Of a stretch of DNA of 64,000 nucleotides, positions 33,667 through 42,194 are shown piece after piece. This stretch comes from Schauerella fraxinea (GTDB lineage Bacteria; Pseudomonadota; Gammaproteobacteria; Burkholderiales; Burkholderiaceae_B). Numbering within the stretch: the first letter of the stretch is position 1; every line of letters starts with the position of its first letter. Below the pieces are notes generated by a model. That model was not told the origin of the DNA. It made no database searches and was given only the letters and a program-made list of their open reading frames with translations. The stretch spans positions 1,488,001 to 1,552,000 of the forward strand of contig JAVDKK010000001.1 of assembly GCA_030849945.1 (NCBI GenBank), in the 5' to 3' direction. The position numbers and the translations under genes were made by a program.

Positions 33667-33938
33667 AGTCCGTTGTTTTTGTGCGCTGCAGCGCATGCTA
33701 GCGGGGGTGTCACACCCCTGACATCCGCGTGTTGAACGGAATTTAGTTTCTGAATCAGCGGGTTGCGTTGTCCCCGATAGGTGCCGGGCGGGGGGGCATC
33801 TGCACGACTTGAAGGCTAGGAGATGCCAAAACGCACCCGTTAGTGGTTACTAACCCTGGGCGCTATCTGTGACTAACCCTAGGCATTATCGCTAAGGGTT
33901 GAAGACCAGAACGACCAGCCGCGGGGACCTTCGGAGGC

Positions 33939-34820
33939 TTATCCTTGGCGGTTTCGAAGCTCGCGCGCGGCATCGGGAAGTTCGCCGGCTGTCATGCCCA
34001 TTGGGCCGATTCCGCGGCTGGCGAGCAGGTCTGCAGCGGCACCGTGCAGCCACACGGCCCCCATTACCGCCTCGTGCATCGGAACCTGTTGGGCAATCAG
34101 CGCCCCGATCATGCCGGCCAGGGTGTCACCGGTGCCGCCCGTGGCCAGTCCTGGGTTGCCGGTGGTATTGACCCGCAGATCGCCCGTCGGCGAGGCGATC
34201 AAGGTGTTGGCGCCCTTGAGCACAATCCACGTGCCGAATGTGGCCGCCAGCGCGCGTGCCGCAGCGGGTCGATCGTGTTGCACCGCCTTTGCATCGCTTC
34301 CCAGCAGGCGGCCCGCTTCGGCCGGATGCGGCGTGAGCACGGTGTGCGTGCTGCGCGGCAAAGCGAAACGCTTGGCCGCCAGGAGATTCAATCCATCCGC
34401 ATCCAGCACGAGCGGTGTGTCCGCGATGGAAGCCATCAGCGATTGCAGCAGCGCCATGGCCGTGTCGGTTTCGCCCAGCCCGCATCCCGCCACCCAGCTC
34501 GTGACCACCTTGGCTGCCAACAGCCCGCGCGCATCGCGCAACATCAGTTCTGGGTGCAGCATGTCGCAGGGAAAGGGGAGATCGTCGGTGGGAAAACCGA
34601 CGAATACTTTGCCGGCGCCCAATTTCAGCGCAGCGCGTGCGGCCAATAGGGCCGCGCCGGTCATGCCGGGCCCGCCCCCCAATATGCCCACCGCGCCGAA
34701 GCTGCCTTTGTTGGTGTCGGTCTCGCGCGGCGCAAACACGGCGGTCAAATCGGTCCGGTCGACAGGGGCGATGGCGGGCGAGATGGCGGGGTTAACGGCA
34801 GACGGGGCGGGGTGGCTCAC
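33939..34820 (-). CDS. nnrD: ADP-dependent NAD(P)H-hydrate dehydratase
   Basis: NnrD repairs damaged NAD(P)H by dehydrating the S-hydrate with ADP or ATP. The protein of about 293 residues has a ribokinase-like fold with GSFGAVGILGGGPGMTGAALLA, LTPHPAEAGRLLGSD and the anion-hole/catalytic GGTGDTLAG. The epimerase (NnrE) half often fused to it is missing. I use GTG 34820, with AAGGGAT upstream; an ATG at 34895 would add 25 residues of no clear homology. Confidence 0.9.
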   Translation of the reverse strand: MSHPAPSAVNPAISPAIAPVDRTDLTAVFAPRETDTNKGSFGAVGILGGGPGMTGAALLAARAALKLGAGKVFVGFPTDDLPFPCDMLHPELMLRDARGLLAAKVVTSWVAGCGLGETDTAMALLQSLMASIADTPLVLDADGLNLLAAKRFALPRSTHTVLTPHPAEAGRLLGSDAKAVQHDRPAAARALAATFGTWIVLKGANTLIASPTGDLRVNTTGNPGLATGGTGDTLAGMIGALIAQQVPMHEAVMGAVWLHGAAADLLASRGIGPMGMTAGELPDAARELRNRQG

Positions 34821-35007
34821 AGAAAATATCCCTTTGAGAGAATGGTGGCAGCAGCTGGCAGGCACAGGCGGCGGCTTATCGCGGATATAGTGCATCAATA
34901 GTGGATCGCCGTGTGGGCCTCGCAAACGCCCGCGGCATGCACAACTAAAAACGACGCGCGGCACGGATCGCTCGCGCGCCTCGCCATCCTCAGGAGACAA
35001 CCCCATC

Positions 35008-35829
35008 GTGTCGGATCGCTACGCAGCCTATACCTCGCTGATCTTTCAGCATCATCCCGACGGCATTCTCGAACTGGTCATGCCTGGCAAAGGCGGTCGC
35101 GCAGACAGCCTGTCCACCGCCGACGCCAATCTGCATCGCGAACTTGCCGACGTCTGGCGCGACATCGATGCCGACCCCGAGGTGCGCGTCGTCATCATCC
35201 GCGGCGAGGGTAAAGGCTTTTCGGGCGGCGGCGATCTGGGTCTCGTGGCCGAGATGGCAGAAGATTTCGCTGTTCGCGCACGTGTTTGGCGCGAGGCGCG
35301 CGACCTGGTCTACAACGTGATCAATTGCAGCAAGCCGATCGTGTCGGCGATGCATGGCGCGGCAGTGGGCGCGGGGCTGGTGGTGGGATTGCTGGCCGAC
35401 ATTTCGATCGCGGCACGCACGGCGCGCATTATCGATGGTCACACCCGGCTGGGCGTGGCCGCCGGCGATCATGCCGCGATTGTGTGGCCATTGTTGTGCG
35501 GGATGGCCAAGGCCAAATATCACTTGCTGTTGTGCGAGGCCGTCAGTGGCGAAGAGGCGGAGCGGATTGGTCTGGTGTCGTTATGCGTGGACGAAGCCGA
35601 CCTGATCCCGCGTGCTTTTGAGGTCGCCGGCAAGCTGGCGCACGGTTCGCAAACCGCGATCCGATGGACCAAGTACTCGCTCAATAACTGGCTGCGCATG
35701 GCTGGCCCGAGCTTCGATGCATCGTTGGCACTGGAGTTCATGGGCTTCTCCGGCCCGGACGTGCAGGAAGGCATTCAGTCGTTGCGCGAGCGCCGGCCAC
35801 CTTCCTTCGATACGAAGAGCCCGTTTTAA
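35008..35829 (+). CDS. Enoyl-CoA hydratase/isomerase family protein
   Basis: This is a 273-residue crotonase-fold protein. The CoA-binding oxyanion segment is GKGFSGGGDLGLV and the second is AVGAGLVVGLLADISIAA. In the place of the usual Glu catalytic pair the sequence reads TRLGVAAGDHAAIVWP, so it may not be a classical hydratase. The GTG start has AGGAG 11 bases upstream. It is divergent from nnrD and could act on the same CoA thioesters as the genes between 36 and 41 kb. Confidence 0.85.
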   Translation: MSDRYAAYTSLIFQHHPDGILELVMPGKGGRADSLSTADANLHRELADVWRDIDADPEVRVVIIRGEGKGFSGGGDLGLVAEMAEDFAVRARVWREARDLVYNVINCSKPIVSAMHGAAVGAGLVVGLLADISIAARTARIIDGHTRLGVAAGDHAAIVWPLLCGMAKAKYHLLLCEAVSGEEAERIGLVSLCVDEADLIPRAFEVAGKLAHGSQTAIRWTKYSLNNWLRMAGPSFDASLALEFMGFSGPDVQEGIQSLRERRPPSFDTKSPF

Positions 35830-36046
35830 ACCAAGCCGTACGGGGTTTGCGGCTCATGCAGCGCAGACCGATGTTCTGACGCCGCAGAATTGCCGCTGTG
35901 CGCGTTGCACGCTTTGGGTGCCCGGAACACGGCGGCGCCCTCGAATGGCGTCGCACACGCGCCTTGGATAACTACAGCGACGCTCGTGCGATGCTCGCCG
36001 CGAAGCTGCCCACCCAGCAATATGCCTCGCACCGCGACCGGCCGCT

Positions 36047-36799
36047 TTACGCTTTTGTCTTCTTCGCAAAGAACGCCTTGAACGCCGCTTGCGCCTCGTC
36101 GGTCTTCAGGCGGGCAGCGAATTGGGTCGCCTCATATTGCAGCGTATTGTCGGCCGCAGCCTGATCGTTGCGTTTCAGCATGTGCTTGGTGAGACGCAAG
36201 GCGTCGCGGGGCTGAGCGGCCCACAGCCGTGCCATCTGCTCAGCGGCTTGCAGCGTTTCGCCAGGTGGCGTTGCGGCGGTGATCAAGCCAGCCTGCGCCG
36301 CTTCCGCGCCATCGAAGCGCCGGGCCGACATCAGCCAATCGTTTGCACGCATGGCGCCCACGCGTTGTGGCAGCAGCATGCTCGATCCGCCTTCCGGACA
36401 CAGTCCGAGCGAAACGAAGGGCAACTGCATGACCGTGTTTTCGGCGGCAAACACGGCATCGCAATGCAGCAGCATCGTCACGCCGATGCCGATCGCAAAA
36501 CCTTCGACAGCAGCGATAACCGGCACGGGGGTGGCCGCGATCGTGCGCAGAAAGCGGATCGCCGGACTATCGCCTGTTGGACGCTCGGCCTGAAAGTCGC
36601 GCAGATCGTTGCCGGCGGTAAAGCAATCGCCGTCGCCCGTGATGACGATCACGCGGATCTCGGCATTGTCGGCCGCGCCGCCGATCGCATCGGACAAGGC
36701 ATCGTAGAGCGCGCTGTTGAGCGCGTTGCGTTGGGCCACCCGGCTCAACGTGAGCCGCAGCACACCGCGGTCGTGGGATGTGAGCAGCCCGGCGCTCAT
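36047..36799 (-). CDS. Enoyl-CoA hydratase
   Basis: This 250-residue crotonase-fold protein has GDCFTAGNDLRDFQ, FAIGIGVTMLLHCDAVFA and LGLCPEGGSSMLLPQRVG, with the Glu of PEGGSS conserved. Its start overlaps the nitronate monooxygenase stop by four bases (ATGA), showing translational coupling. The FxAGNDLRDF pattern is common in isomerase-like members, so hydratase and isomerase are both possible. Confidence 0.9.
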   Translation of the reverse strand: MSAGLLTSHDRGVLRLTLSRVAQRNALNSALYDALSDAIGGAADNAEIRVIVITGDGDCFTAGNDLRDFQAERPTGDSPAIRFLRTIAATPVPVIAAVEGFAIGIGVTMLLHCDAVFAAENTVMQLPFVSLGLCPEGGSSMLLPQRVGAMRANDWLMSARRFDGAEAAQAGLITAATPPGETLQAAEQMARLWAAQPRDALRLTKHMLKRNDQAAADNTLQYEATQFAARLKTDEAQAAFKAFFAKKTKA

Positions 36800-37764
36800 G
36801 CGAACGCTGCCTCAGCCAACGCCGCTTGCGCCGCGCGATACTCATCGGCCATGGTGGCGACGATGTCGCGCGTGGACCGCACCTGGTCGATGGTACCCAC
36901 GCCTTGTCCTGCGCCCCATACGTCACGCCACGCTTTGACGCGCGTGCTGCCGAAGTTGCTGGCCTGCGGTTCGGGTGCGGGCAGGGCACTGGGATCGAGT
37001 CCGGATGCCGTGATGCTGCCCGACAGATAGTTGCCGGGGATGCCGGTAAAAAACGGCGTATACAGCACGTCGGCGGCCGATGACGACACGATCATGTCCT
37101 TGTAGGCTTGCGCCGCATTGGCCTCTTCGCTGGCGATGAACCGCGTGCCGATATAGGCGAAGTCGGCGCCCATGGCTTGCGCGGCAAGCACCGCGCGTCC
37201 ATTGGTGATTGCGCCGGACAACGCGATGGGGCCGTCGAAGAACTTGCGCACTTCGCCCAGCAGGGCGAACGGGCTCAACGTGCCGGCATGGCCGCCCGCG
37301 CCCGCGGCCACGAGGATCAGGCCGTCGACGCCGGCTTCGAGTGCTTTTTCGGCATGCCGGATCGTGGTCACGTCATGGAATACCTTGCCGCCCCAGGCGT
37401 GCACTGCATCCACCACTTCACCCGGCGCACGCAGGCTCGTGATGATGAGCGGTACGCGATGCTTGCCGCAGGCCTCGAGATCCTGCGCCAAGCGATCGTT
37501 GCTGTGATGAATGATCTGATTGACCGCAAAGGGTGCAACGCGCGCGCCGGGCTGGGCGCGTGCGGCGTCGAGCCGTTCGGTGATCTCGTGCAACCACTCG
37601 TCCAGCAAGCTCTGGGGGCGAGCATTGAGCGCGGGAAACGACCCGATGACGCCGCTCGTGCACTGCGCGACGACCAGATTCGGATTGGATACGATGAACA
37701 TCGGGGCACAGATGACGGGCAGGCGCATCTGTGCGTGCAGTGATGTAGCCAGTTCGTGGGGCAT
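36796..37764 (-). CDS. Nitronate monooxygenase (2-nitropropane dioxygenase family)
   Basis: This is a 322-residue FMN-dependent TIM-barrel enzyme that oxidises alkyl nitronates to carbonyl and nitrite. The PVICAPMFIVSNPNLVVAQC start, VDGLILVAAGAGGHAGTLSP, and GADFAYIGTRFIASEEANA are the FMN and phosphate-binding parts. GAGGAGAC before the ATG at 37764 supports that start over the frame reaching 37809. Coupling with an enoyl-CoA hydratase suggests it may serve an acyl or nitro-acid catabolic route. Confidence 0.9.
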   Translation of the reverse strand: MPHELATSLHAQMRLPVICAPMFIVSNPNLVVAQCTSGVIGSFPALNARPQSLLDEWLHEITERLDAARAQPGARVAPFAVNQIIHHSNDRLAQDLEACGKHRVPLIITSLRAPGEVVDAVHAWGGKVFHDVTTIRHAEKALEAGVDGLILVAAGAGGHAGTLSPFALLGEVRKFFDGPIALSGAITNGRAVLAAQAMGADFAYIGTRFIASEEANAAQAYKDMIVSSSAADVLYTPFFTGIPGNYLSGSITASGLDPSALPAPEPQASNFGSTRVKAWRDVWGAGQGVGTIDQVRSTRDIVATMADEYRAAQAALAEAAFA

Positions 37765-37941
37765 GTGTCTCCTCTGCGATTTATAATGGCCGGCTGGGGT
37801 CGCCGGCAACCCGCTTAAGGCGGCGAGGTGTAGCTGTTCAAGCTTAAACCGGAACGCCCATGTTTTGCAGGTCTCATCGCCCGGACGTGTCGTTTGGTTG
37901 TCCGGTTTCGGTCACTTACCGCCTCTTTAATACTGAGCCTC

Positions 37942-39168
37942 ATGTCACATCGTCCCCCGCCGCTTGCCGGTCTCCGCGTTTTGGATTTGACCCGCGTTCT
38001 CGCCGGTCCGTGGTGCACGCAAAACCTGGCCGATCTCGGCGCCGAAGTCGTCAAGATCGAACGGCCCAACAGCGGCGACGACACGCGCGGATGGGGCCCC
38101 CCATACTTGCGCGATGGCGAAGGGCACGACACCAGCGAGGCCGCCTATTACCTCTCGGCCAACCGCAACAAGATGTCGGTGGCGATCGATATTGCTACGC
38201 CGGCAGGTGCCGAGCTGGTGCGCCGTTTGGCGGTCGATAGCGATATCTTTGTCGAGAATTTCAAGGTTGGCGGGTTGCGCAAATACGGTCTCGATTACGA
38301 GAGCTTGAAGGCCATCAATCCGCGCTTGATCTATTGCTCCATTACCGGCTTCGGTCAGACGGGCCCTTACGCGCACCGCCCCGGCTACGACTTCATGATC
38401 CAGGGCATGGGCGGCCTGATGAGCATCACCGGCGAACGCGACGATCTGCCTGGCGGCGGACCGCAAAAGGCCGGCGTGGCGGTGGCCGATCTGATGACGG
38501 GCATGTATGCCACGGTGGGCGTATTGGCCGCAGTGCATGAGCGCGATCGCAGTGGGCTCGGGCAACATATCGACATGGCGCTGCTCGATTGCCAGGTGGC
38601 CATGCTGGCCAATCAAACCACCAACTATCTCACCTCGAACGTGGCACCCCAGCGCGCCGGCAACGCGCATCAGAACCTGGTGCCGTATCAGGTGTTTGCG
38701 TCCAACGATGGTCACTTGATCGTGGCGGTGGGCAACGACAGCCAATTCCGCGCTTACAGCCGCGTGATCGGCCGCCCCGAGTTGGCCGATGATCCGCGCT
38801 TTGCCACCAACCCGCAGCGCGTGCGCAACCGCGCCGAACTCGTGCCGATTCTGGTTGAACTGATGGGCGGCGGCGCGCGAGATTTCTGGTTGACCGAACT
38901 CGAAAAAGCCGGCGTTCCGGCCGGTCCGATCAACACGATCGATCAAGTGTTTGAAGACCCGCAAGTCGTCGCGCGCGAGATGCGCCGCGAACTGCCCCAT
39001 CCGCTGGCGGGCACGGCACCTGTGGCATCGAGCCCGATCAAGCTGTCCGACAGCCCTGTGCAGTATCGCCATCCCGCACCCACGCTGGGCCAGCACACGC
39101 GCGAAGTGCTGCGCGACCGCTTGGGGTTGAGCGACGCCGAGATCGATGCGATTCAAATGGAAGTGTGA
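37942..39168 (+). CDS. CaiB/BaiF type III CoA-transferase
   Basis: This 408-residue enzyme moves CoA between carboxylic acids through an enzyme-bound anhydride on a catalytic Asp, probably the one in HRPGYDFMIQGMGGLMS. The N-terminal LRVLDLTRVLAGPWCTQNLADLGAEVVK is the family signature (split here only for reading). The acids cannot be told; formyl, succinyl or 2-methyl branched acids are used by homologs. It is divergent from the nitronate monooxygenase gene and 51 bases upstream of a 3-hydroxyacyl-CoA dehydrogenase. The ATG at 37942 has only a weak ribosome site. Confidence 0.92.
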   Translation: MSHRPPPLAGLRVLDLTRVLAGPWCTQNLADLGAEVVKIERPNSGDDTRGWGPPYLRDGEGHDTSEAAYYLSANRNKMSVAIDIATPAGAELVRRLAVDSDIFVENFKVGGLRKYGLDYESLKAINPRLIYCSITGFGQTGPYAHRPGYDFMIQGMGGLMSITGERDDLPGGGPQKAGVAVADLMTGMYATVGVLAAVHERDRSGLGQHIDMALLDCQVAMLANQTTNYLTSNVAPQRAGNAHQNLVPYQVFASNDGHLIVAVGNDSQFRAYSRVIGRPELADDPRFATNPQRVRNRAELVPILVELMGGGARDFWLTELEKAGVPAGPINTIDQVFEDPQVVAREMRRELPHPLAGTAPVASSPIKLSDSPVQYRHPAPTLGQHTREVLRDRLGLSDAEIDAIQMEV

Positions 39169-39219
39169 CGCGCGAACACGGCGTTATCTCAACGCCGCGA
39201 GACAACAGGGAGACAAGCA

Positions 39220-40755
39220 GTGAAAGCAATCAATACGATCGGCATCGTCGGCGCTGGCGCCATGGGCCGCGGCATCGTTCAGATCGCCGCGCAAGCAGGC
39301 TTGAACGTCAGGCTGTTCGATGTGAGCGCCGACGCGGTCACCGCTGCCACGCAGGCCTTGTCCAAAACGTGGGAAACCTTGTCGCAGAAAGGCAAGCTCA
39401 CCCCGGCCGATGCGCAAGCTGCGTTCGCACGCATTTCGCCTGCGCAGGCGCTGACCGATCTGGCAGGTTGCGATGTGGTCGTCGAGGCGATCGTCGAACG
39501 TCTTGACGTTAAACGCGCGTTGTTTGCCGACCTGGAAGGCATCGTGGATGCGCAATGCATTCTGGCGTCCAACACCTCTTCGCTGTCGATCACGGCAATT
39601 GCCGCGCAGTGCAAGCACCCTGAGCGCGTGGTGGGTTACCACTTCTTCAATCCTGTACCGCTGATGAAGGTGGTGGAGGTGATCGACGGCCTGCGTAGCG
39701 ACCCTGCAGCGGGCGACGCCTTGATGGAACTCGGCCGCCGCATGGGTCACACGGCAGTGCGCGCGCGCGATATGCCCGGCTTCATCGTCAATCACGCCGG
39801 TCGCGGCATGAATATCGAAGGCTTGCGCGTCGCGCAAGAGGCCGTTGCGCCGTTCGACCAGATCGATGCACTGATGCGCGATCAAGCCGGCTTTCGCATG
39901 GGACCGTTCGAATTGCTGGACCTCACCGCGTTGGATGTGTCACATCCGGTGATGGAGTCGATCTATCGCCAGTTTTACGACGAGCCGCGTTTTCGTCCGT
40001 CGCCCATTACCGCTGTGCGCCTGGCCGGCGGCTTGGTGGGGCGCAAGGCCGGTGAAGGGTTTTACACCTACGCCGATGGCAAAAAGCAGGTGCCCGATGA
40101 GCCGGCCGTGCCGGCGCTGCGTACTGGGCTTACGGTATGGGTCAGCCCGCAGCATGGCGATGGGCACGCGCGTGCCGTGTCGCTGATCAAGGCCTTGGGG
40201 GCGGATCTCGCGGTGACGGCCAAGCCGCCTGCCGATGCGTTGATCGTCGTGACCCCGTACGGGCAAGACGTGTCGACGGCCGTGCAATCGCAAGGCCTGG
40301 ATGCCACGCGCACGGTAGGTTTGGACACGCTGTTTGGCGTGGAAGACGTCAAGCGCCGTTGCATCATGGTTTCGCCTGCAACCGGCGCGGCGTGGCGCGA
40401 TGCGGCACATGCGTTGTTTGCGAAAGACGGCGTGCCGGTGAGTGTGATCGAGGATTCGCCGGGCTTCGTGGCGCAACGTATCGTGGCCGCCATCGTCAAT
40501 GTGGCGAGCGATATCGCGCAGCAAAAGATTGCCACGCCCGAAGACATCGATCGTGCGGTGTCGCTGGGGTTGGGTTACCCGGGCGGTCCGCTGGCGATGG
40601 GCGACAAGCTTGGCGCCAGGACGATCGTGGAAGTGCTGCGCAATCTTCTCGACGTGACGGGCGACCCGCGTTATCGCGCCAGTCTGTGGCTGCAGCGCCG
40701 GGCGCAGTTGGGGCTGTCGTTGCTGGCGCCGTCGCAGGCGACTTCGCATCTCTGA
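39220..40755 (+). CDS. 3-hydroxyacyl-CoA dehydrogenase, PaaH type
   Basis: This 511-residue NAD enzyme oxidises 3-hydroxyacyl-CoA. It has the Rossmann GIVGAGAMGRGIVQIAA, the catalytic HFFNPVPLMKVVEVI and two C-terminal 3HCDH domains (FIVNHAGRG... and a second one near VIEDSPGFVAQRIVAAIVN), which is the PaaH/FadB-like double-domain form lacking a hydratase half. The GTG start has AGGGAG seven bases before. With the CoA-transferase just upstream it probably forms one transcript. Confidence 0.93.
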   Translation: MKAINTIGIVGAGAMGRGIVQIAAQAGLNVRLFDVSADAVTAATQALSKTWETLSQKGKLTPADAQAAFARISPAQALTDLAGCDVVVEAIVERLDVKRALFADLEGIVDAQCILASNTSSLSITAIAAQCKHPERVVGYHFFNPVPLMKVVEVIDGLRSDPAAGDALMELGRRMGHTAVRARDMPGFIVNHAGRGMNIEGLRVAQEAVAPFDQIDALMRDQAGFRMGPFELLDLTALDVSHPVMESIYRQFYDEPRFRPSPITAVRLAGGLVGRKAGEGFYTYADGKKQVPDEPAVPALRTGLTVWVSPQHGDGHARAVSLIKALGADLAVTAKPPADALIVVTPYGQDVSTAVQSQGLDATRTVGLDTLFGVEDVKRRCIMVSPATGAAWRDAAHALFAKDGVPVSVIEDSPGFVAQRIVAAIVNVASDIAQQKIATPEDIDRAVSLGLGYPGGPLAMGDKLGARTIVEVLRNLLDVTGDPRYRASLWLQRRAQLGLSLLAPSQATSHL

Positions 40756-40830
40756 TGGTCACCGGCGGTATCGCCAGTTGCCTGGCGATGCCGCGACGGT
40801 GAGCGCCGCTTATTGACTTGGCGCCAGCGC

Positions 40831-40930
40831 TCCAGAGCGCTCCAGAGAATTCCAGGGAATCCCAGAGAATTCCAGAGAATTCCACAGAGCTCCAGAGGAT
40901 TCCAGACCGCTCCAGAGGATTCGAGAGCGC
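40831..40930. repeat. Decanucleotide tandem array, 10 units
   Basis: Ten 10-mers with consensus TCCAGAGAAT fill exactly 100 bases; variants include TCCAGAGCGC, TCCAGAGGAT and TCCACAGAGC. The array begins 75 bases after the dehydrogenase stop and its last base is the last base of the MFS stop codon. On the minus strand it is open in one frame. Confidence 0.95.
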
Positions 40931-42096
40931 TATTGCGCGTTGGGCGCGAGCGCGCCTCTGCCTCGTCGCAGGTACGGCGCCAGGCTCAGCAATCCAAGCG
41001 CGGCGAACGACGTGCCGACCCACAACGGCGATCGCAATCCATAGCCTGCATCGATGGTCATGCCGCCCGCCCACGTACCCAGCGCGATGCCGGCCGTGAT
41101 AATCGATGCGTGCATGGTGTTCACGAGCGGGCCGGGAGAGGCCGCGCGCATCACCCGCGCCACCATGGCAGGATTGAGCGACACGCCGCTTAGGCCGATC
41201 ACAAGGAAGGCACACACGCCCAGCACGGCGTGCTGTGCGCCCAGTGCGAATGTCGCGAGCGCGGTGCCGAGCACGGCCAGTCCCAGCGCCAGTATCGGCA
41301 GGGTGTAGCGATCGGCATAACGGCCCACGACGAGATTGCCGATGACGTTGGCGCAGCCGTAGATCGCCAGCAACCAGGGAATGGCGCTGACGGAGAAGCC
41401 GGTGATTTGCGTGAAAATCGGCGAGAAATAAGTGAACGCGGTAAAGGTGGCGCCGATGATGAGGCCACTGGTGGCATAGGCTGCCCAAAGCGATCGGTTG
41501 AACAAGGCGCGCACCTCGGGGCCGAGCCTGACCGGGTGCTGCGACTCTGTGGCGGGCACGCGTGTCGCCACGATCGCCGTGCACACCATCGCCAGCATCG
41601 CCACCGCCCAGAAACTTGCGCGCCAGCCGAAGTGCTGTTCGATCAATGCGGTGATCGGCACACCCACCACGGGCGCGAGCATGAGGCCACCCAGAACGAA
41701 GGATGCTGCCCGCCCGCGCGCATCGGGTGCGACGAGTGCCGCGCACAGCGTGAGCGACACGCCAATGCACGCCGAACTCGCCACCCCCATGACCACGCGC
41801 GCCACGGCCATTGTGAGATAGTCGGGCGCCATCGCCGCCAGCACGGCGCCAGCCACATTGAGCACGAGCAGCCACACCAATGCGCGCTTGTGCGGCATCC
41901 GTAGGGCCAGCAGCAGGGCGGTCAACAATGGCCCGCCGATCGCCATGCCCAAGGCATAGAGTGAAATGAGATAACCGATCTCGCCGATCGTGACGCCGAG
42001 CGCTTGGGCCAGTGACGGCATCATGCCGGCAACCATGAACTCCGCTGTGGTCAGTGAAAAGATGGTGAGGCCGAGCAGGTAGACAACAGAGGGCAT
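40930..42096 (-). CDS. MFS transporter, DHA1 family
   Basis: This 388-residue membrane protein has 12 hydrophobic segments. It opens VVYLLGLTIFSLTTAEFMVAG like AraJ/YdhP exporters, and the charged loop after helix 2 is LLALRMPHKRAL. No regulator adjoins it. The substrate is unknown; drugs, sugars or arabinose-like efflux are typical of relatives. A tandem array abuts the stop codon. Confidence 0.88.
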   Translation of the reverse strand: MPSVVYLLGLTIFSLTTAEFMVAGMMPSLAQALGVTIGEIGYLISLYALGMAIGGPLLTALLLALRMPHKRALVWLLVLNVAGAVLAAMAPDYLTMAVARVVMGVASSACIGVSLTLCAALVAPDARGRAASFVLGGLMLAPVVGVPITALIEQHFGWRASFWAVAMLAMVCTAIVATRVPATESQHPVRLGPEVRALFNRSLWAAYATSGLIIGATFTAFTYFSPIFTQITGFSVSAIPWLLAIYGCANVIGNLVVGRYADRYTLPILALGLAVLGTALATFALGAQHAVLGVCAFLVIGLSGVSLNPAMVARVMRAASPGPLVNTMHASIITAGIALGTWAGGMTIDAGYGLRSPLWVGTSFAALGLLSLAPYLRRGRGALAPNAQ

Positions 42097-42120
42097 GCGA
42101 AAACTTTAGCGGTGCTGGAA

Positions 42121-42152
42121 ATGAAAATCCCCGCCGGTATCGAGGCGGGGAT
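42121..42152 (-). terminator. Terminator of the cytochrome gene
   Basis: ATCCCCGCC and GGCGGGGAT (42127-42152) form a 9-bp stem, followed on the minus strand by ATTTTCATTT. It lies 43 bases after the cytochrome stop. Confidence 0.85.
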
Positions 42153-42194
42153 CGGTGTGAACTGGCTCACCAGCCGTTCAAATGAACGGCGCGA

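Noticed and set aside
35830..36046. Small frames on both strands between the two enoyl-CoA hydratase genes
   Set aside because: Arg-rich shadows without ribosome sites; the 217-base spacer appears non-coding.
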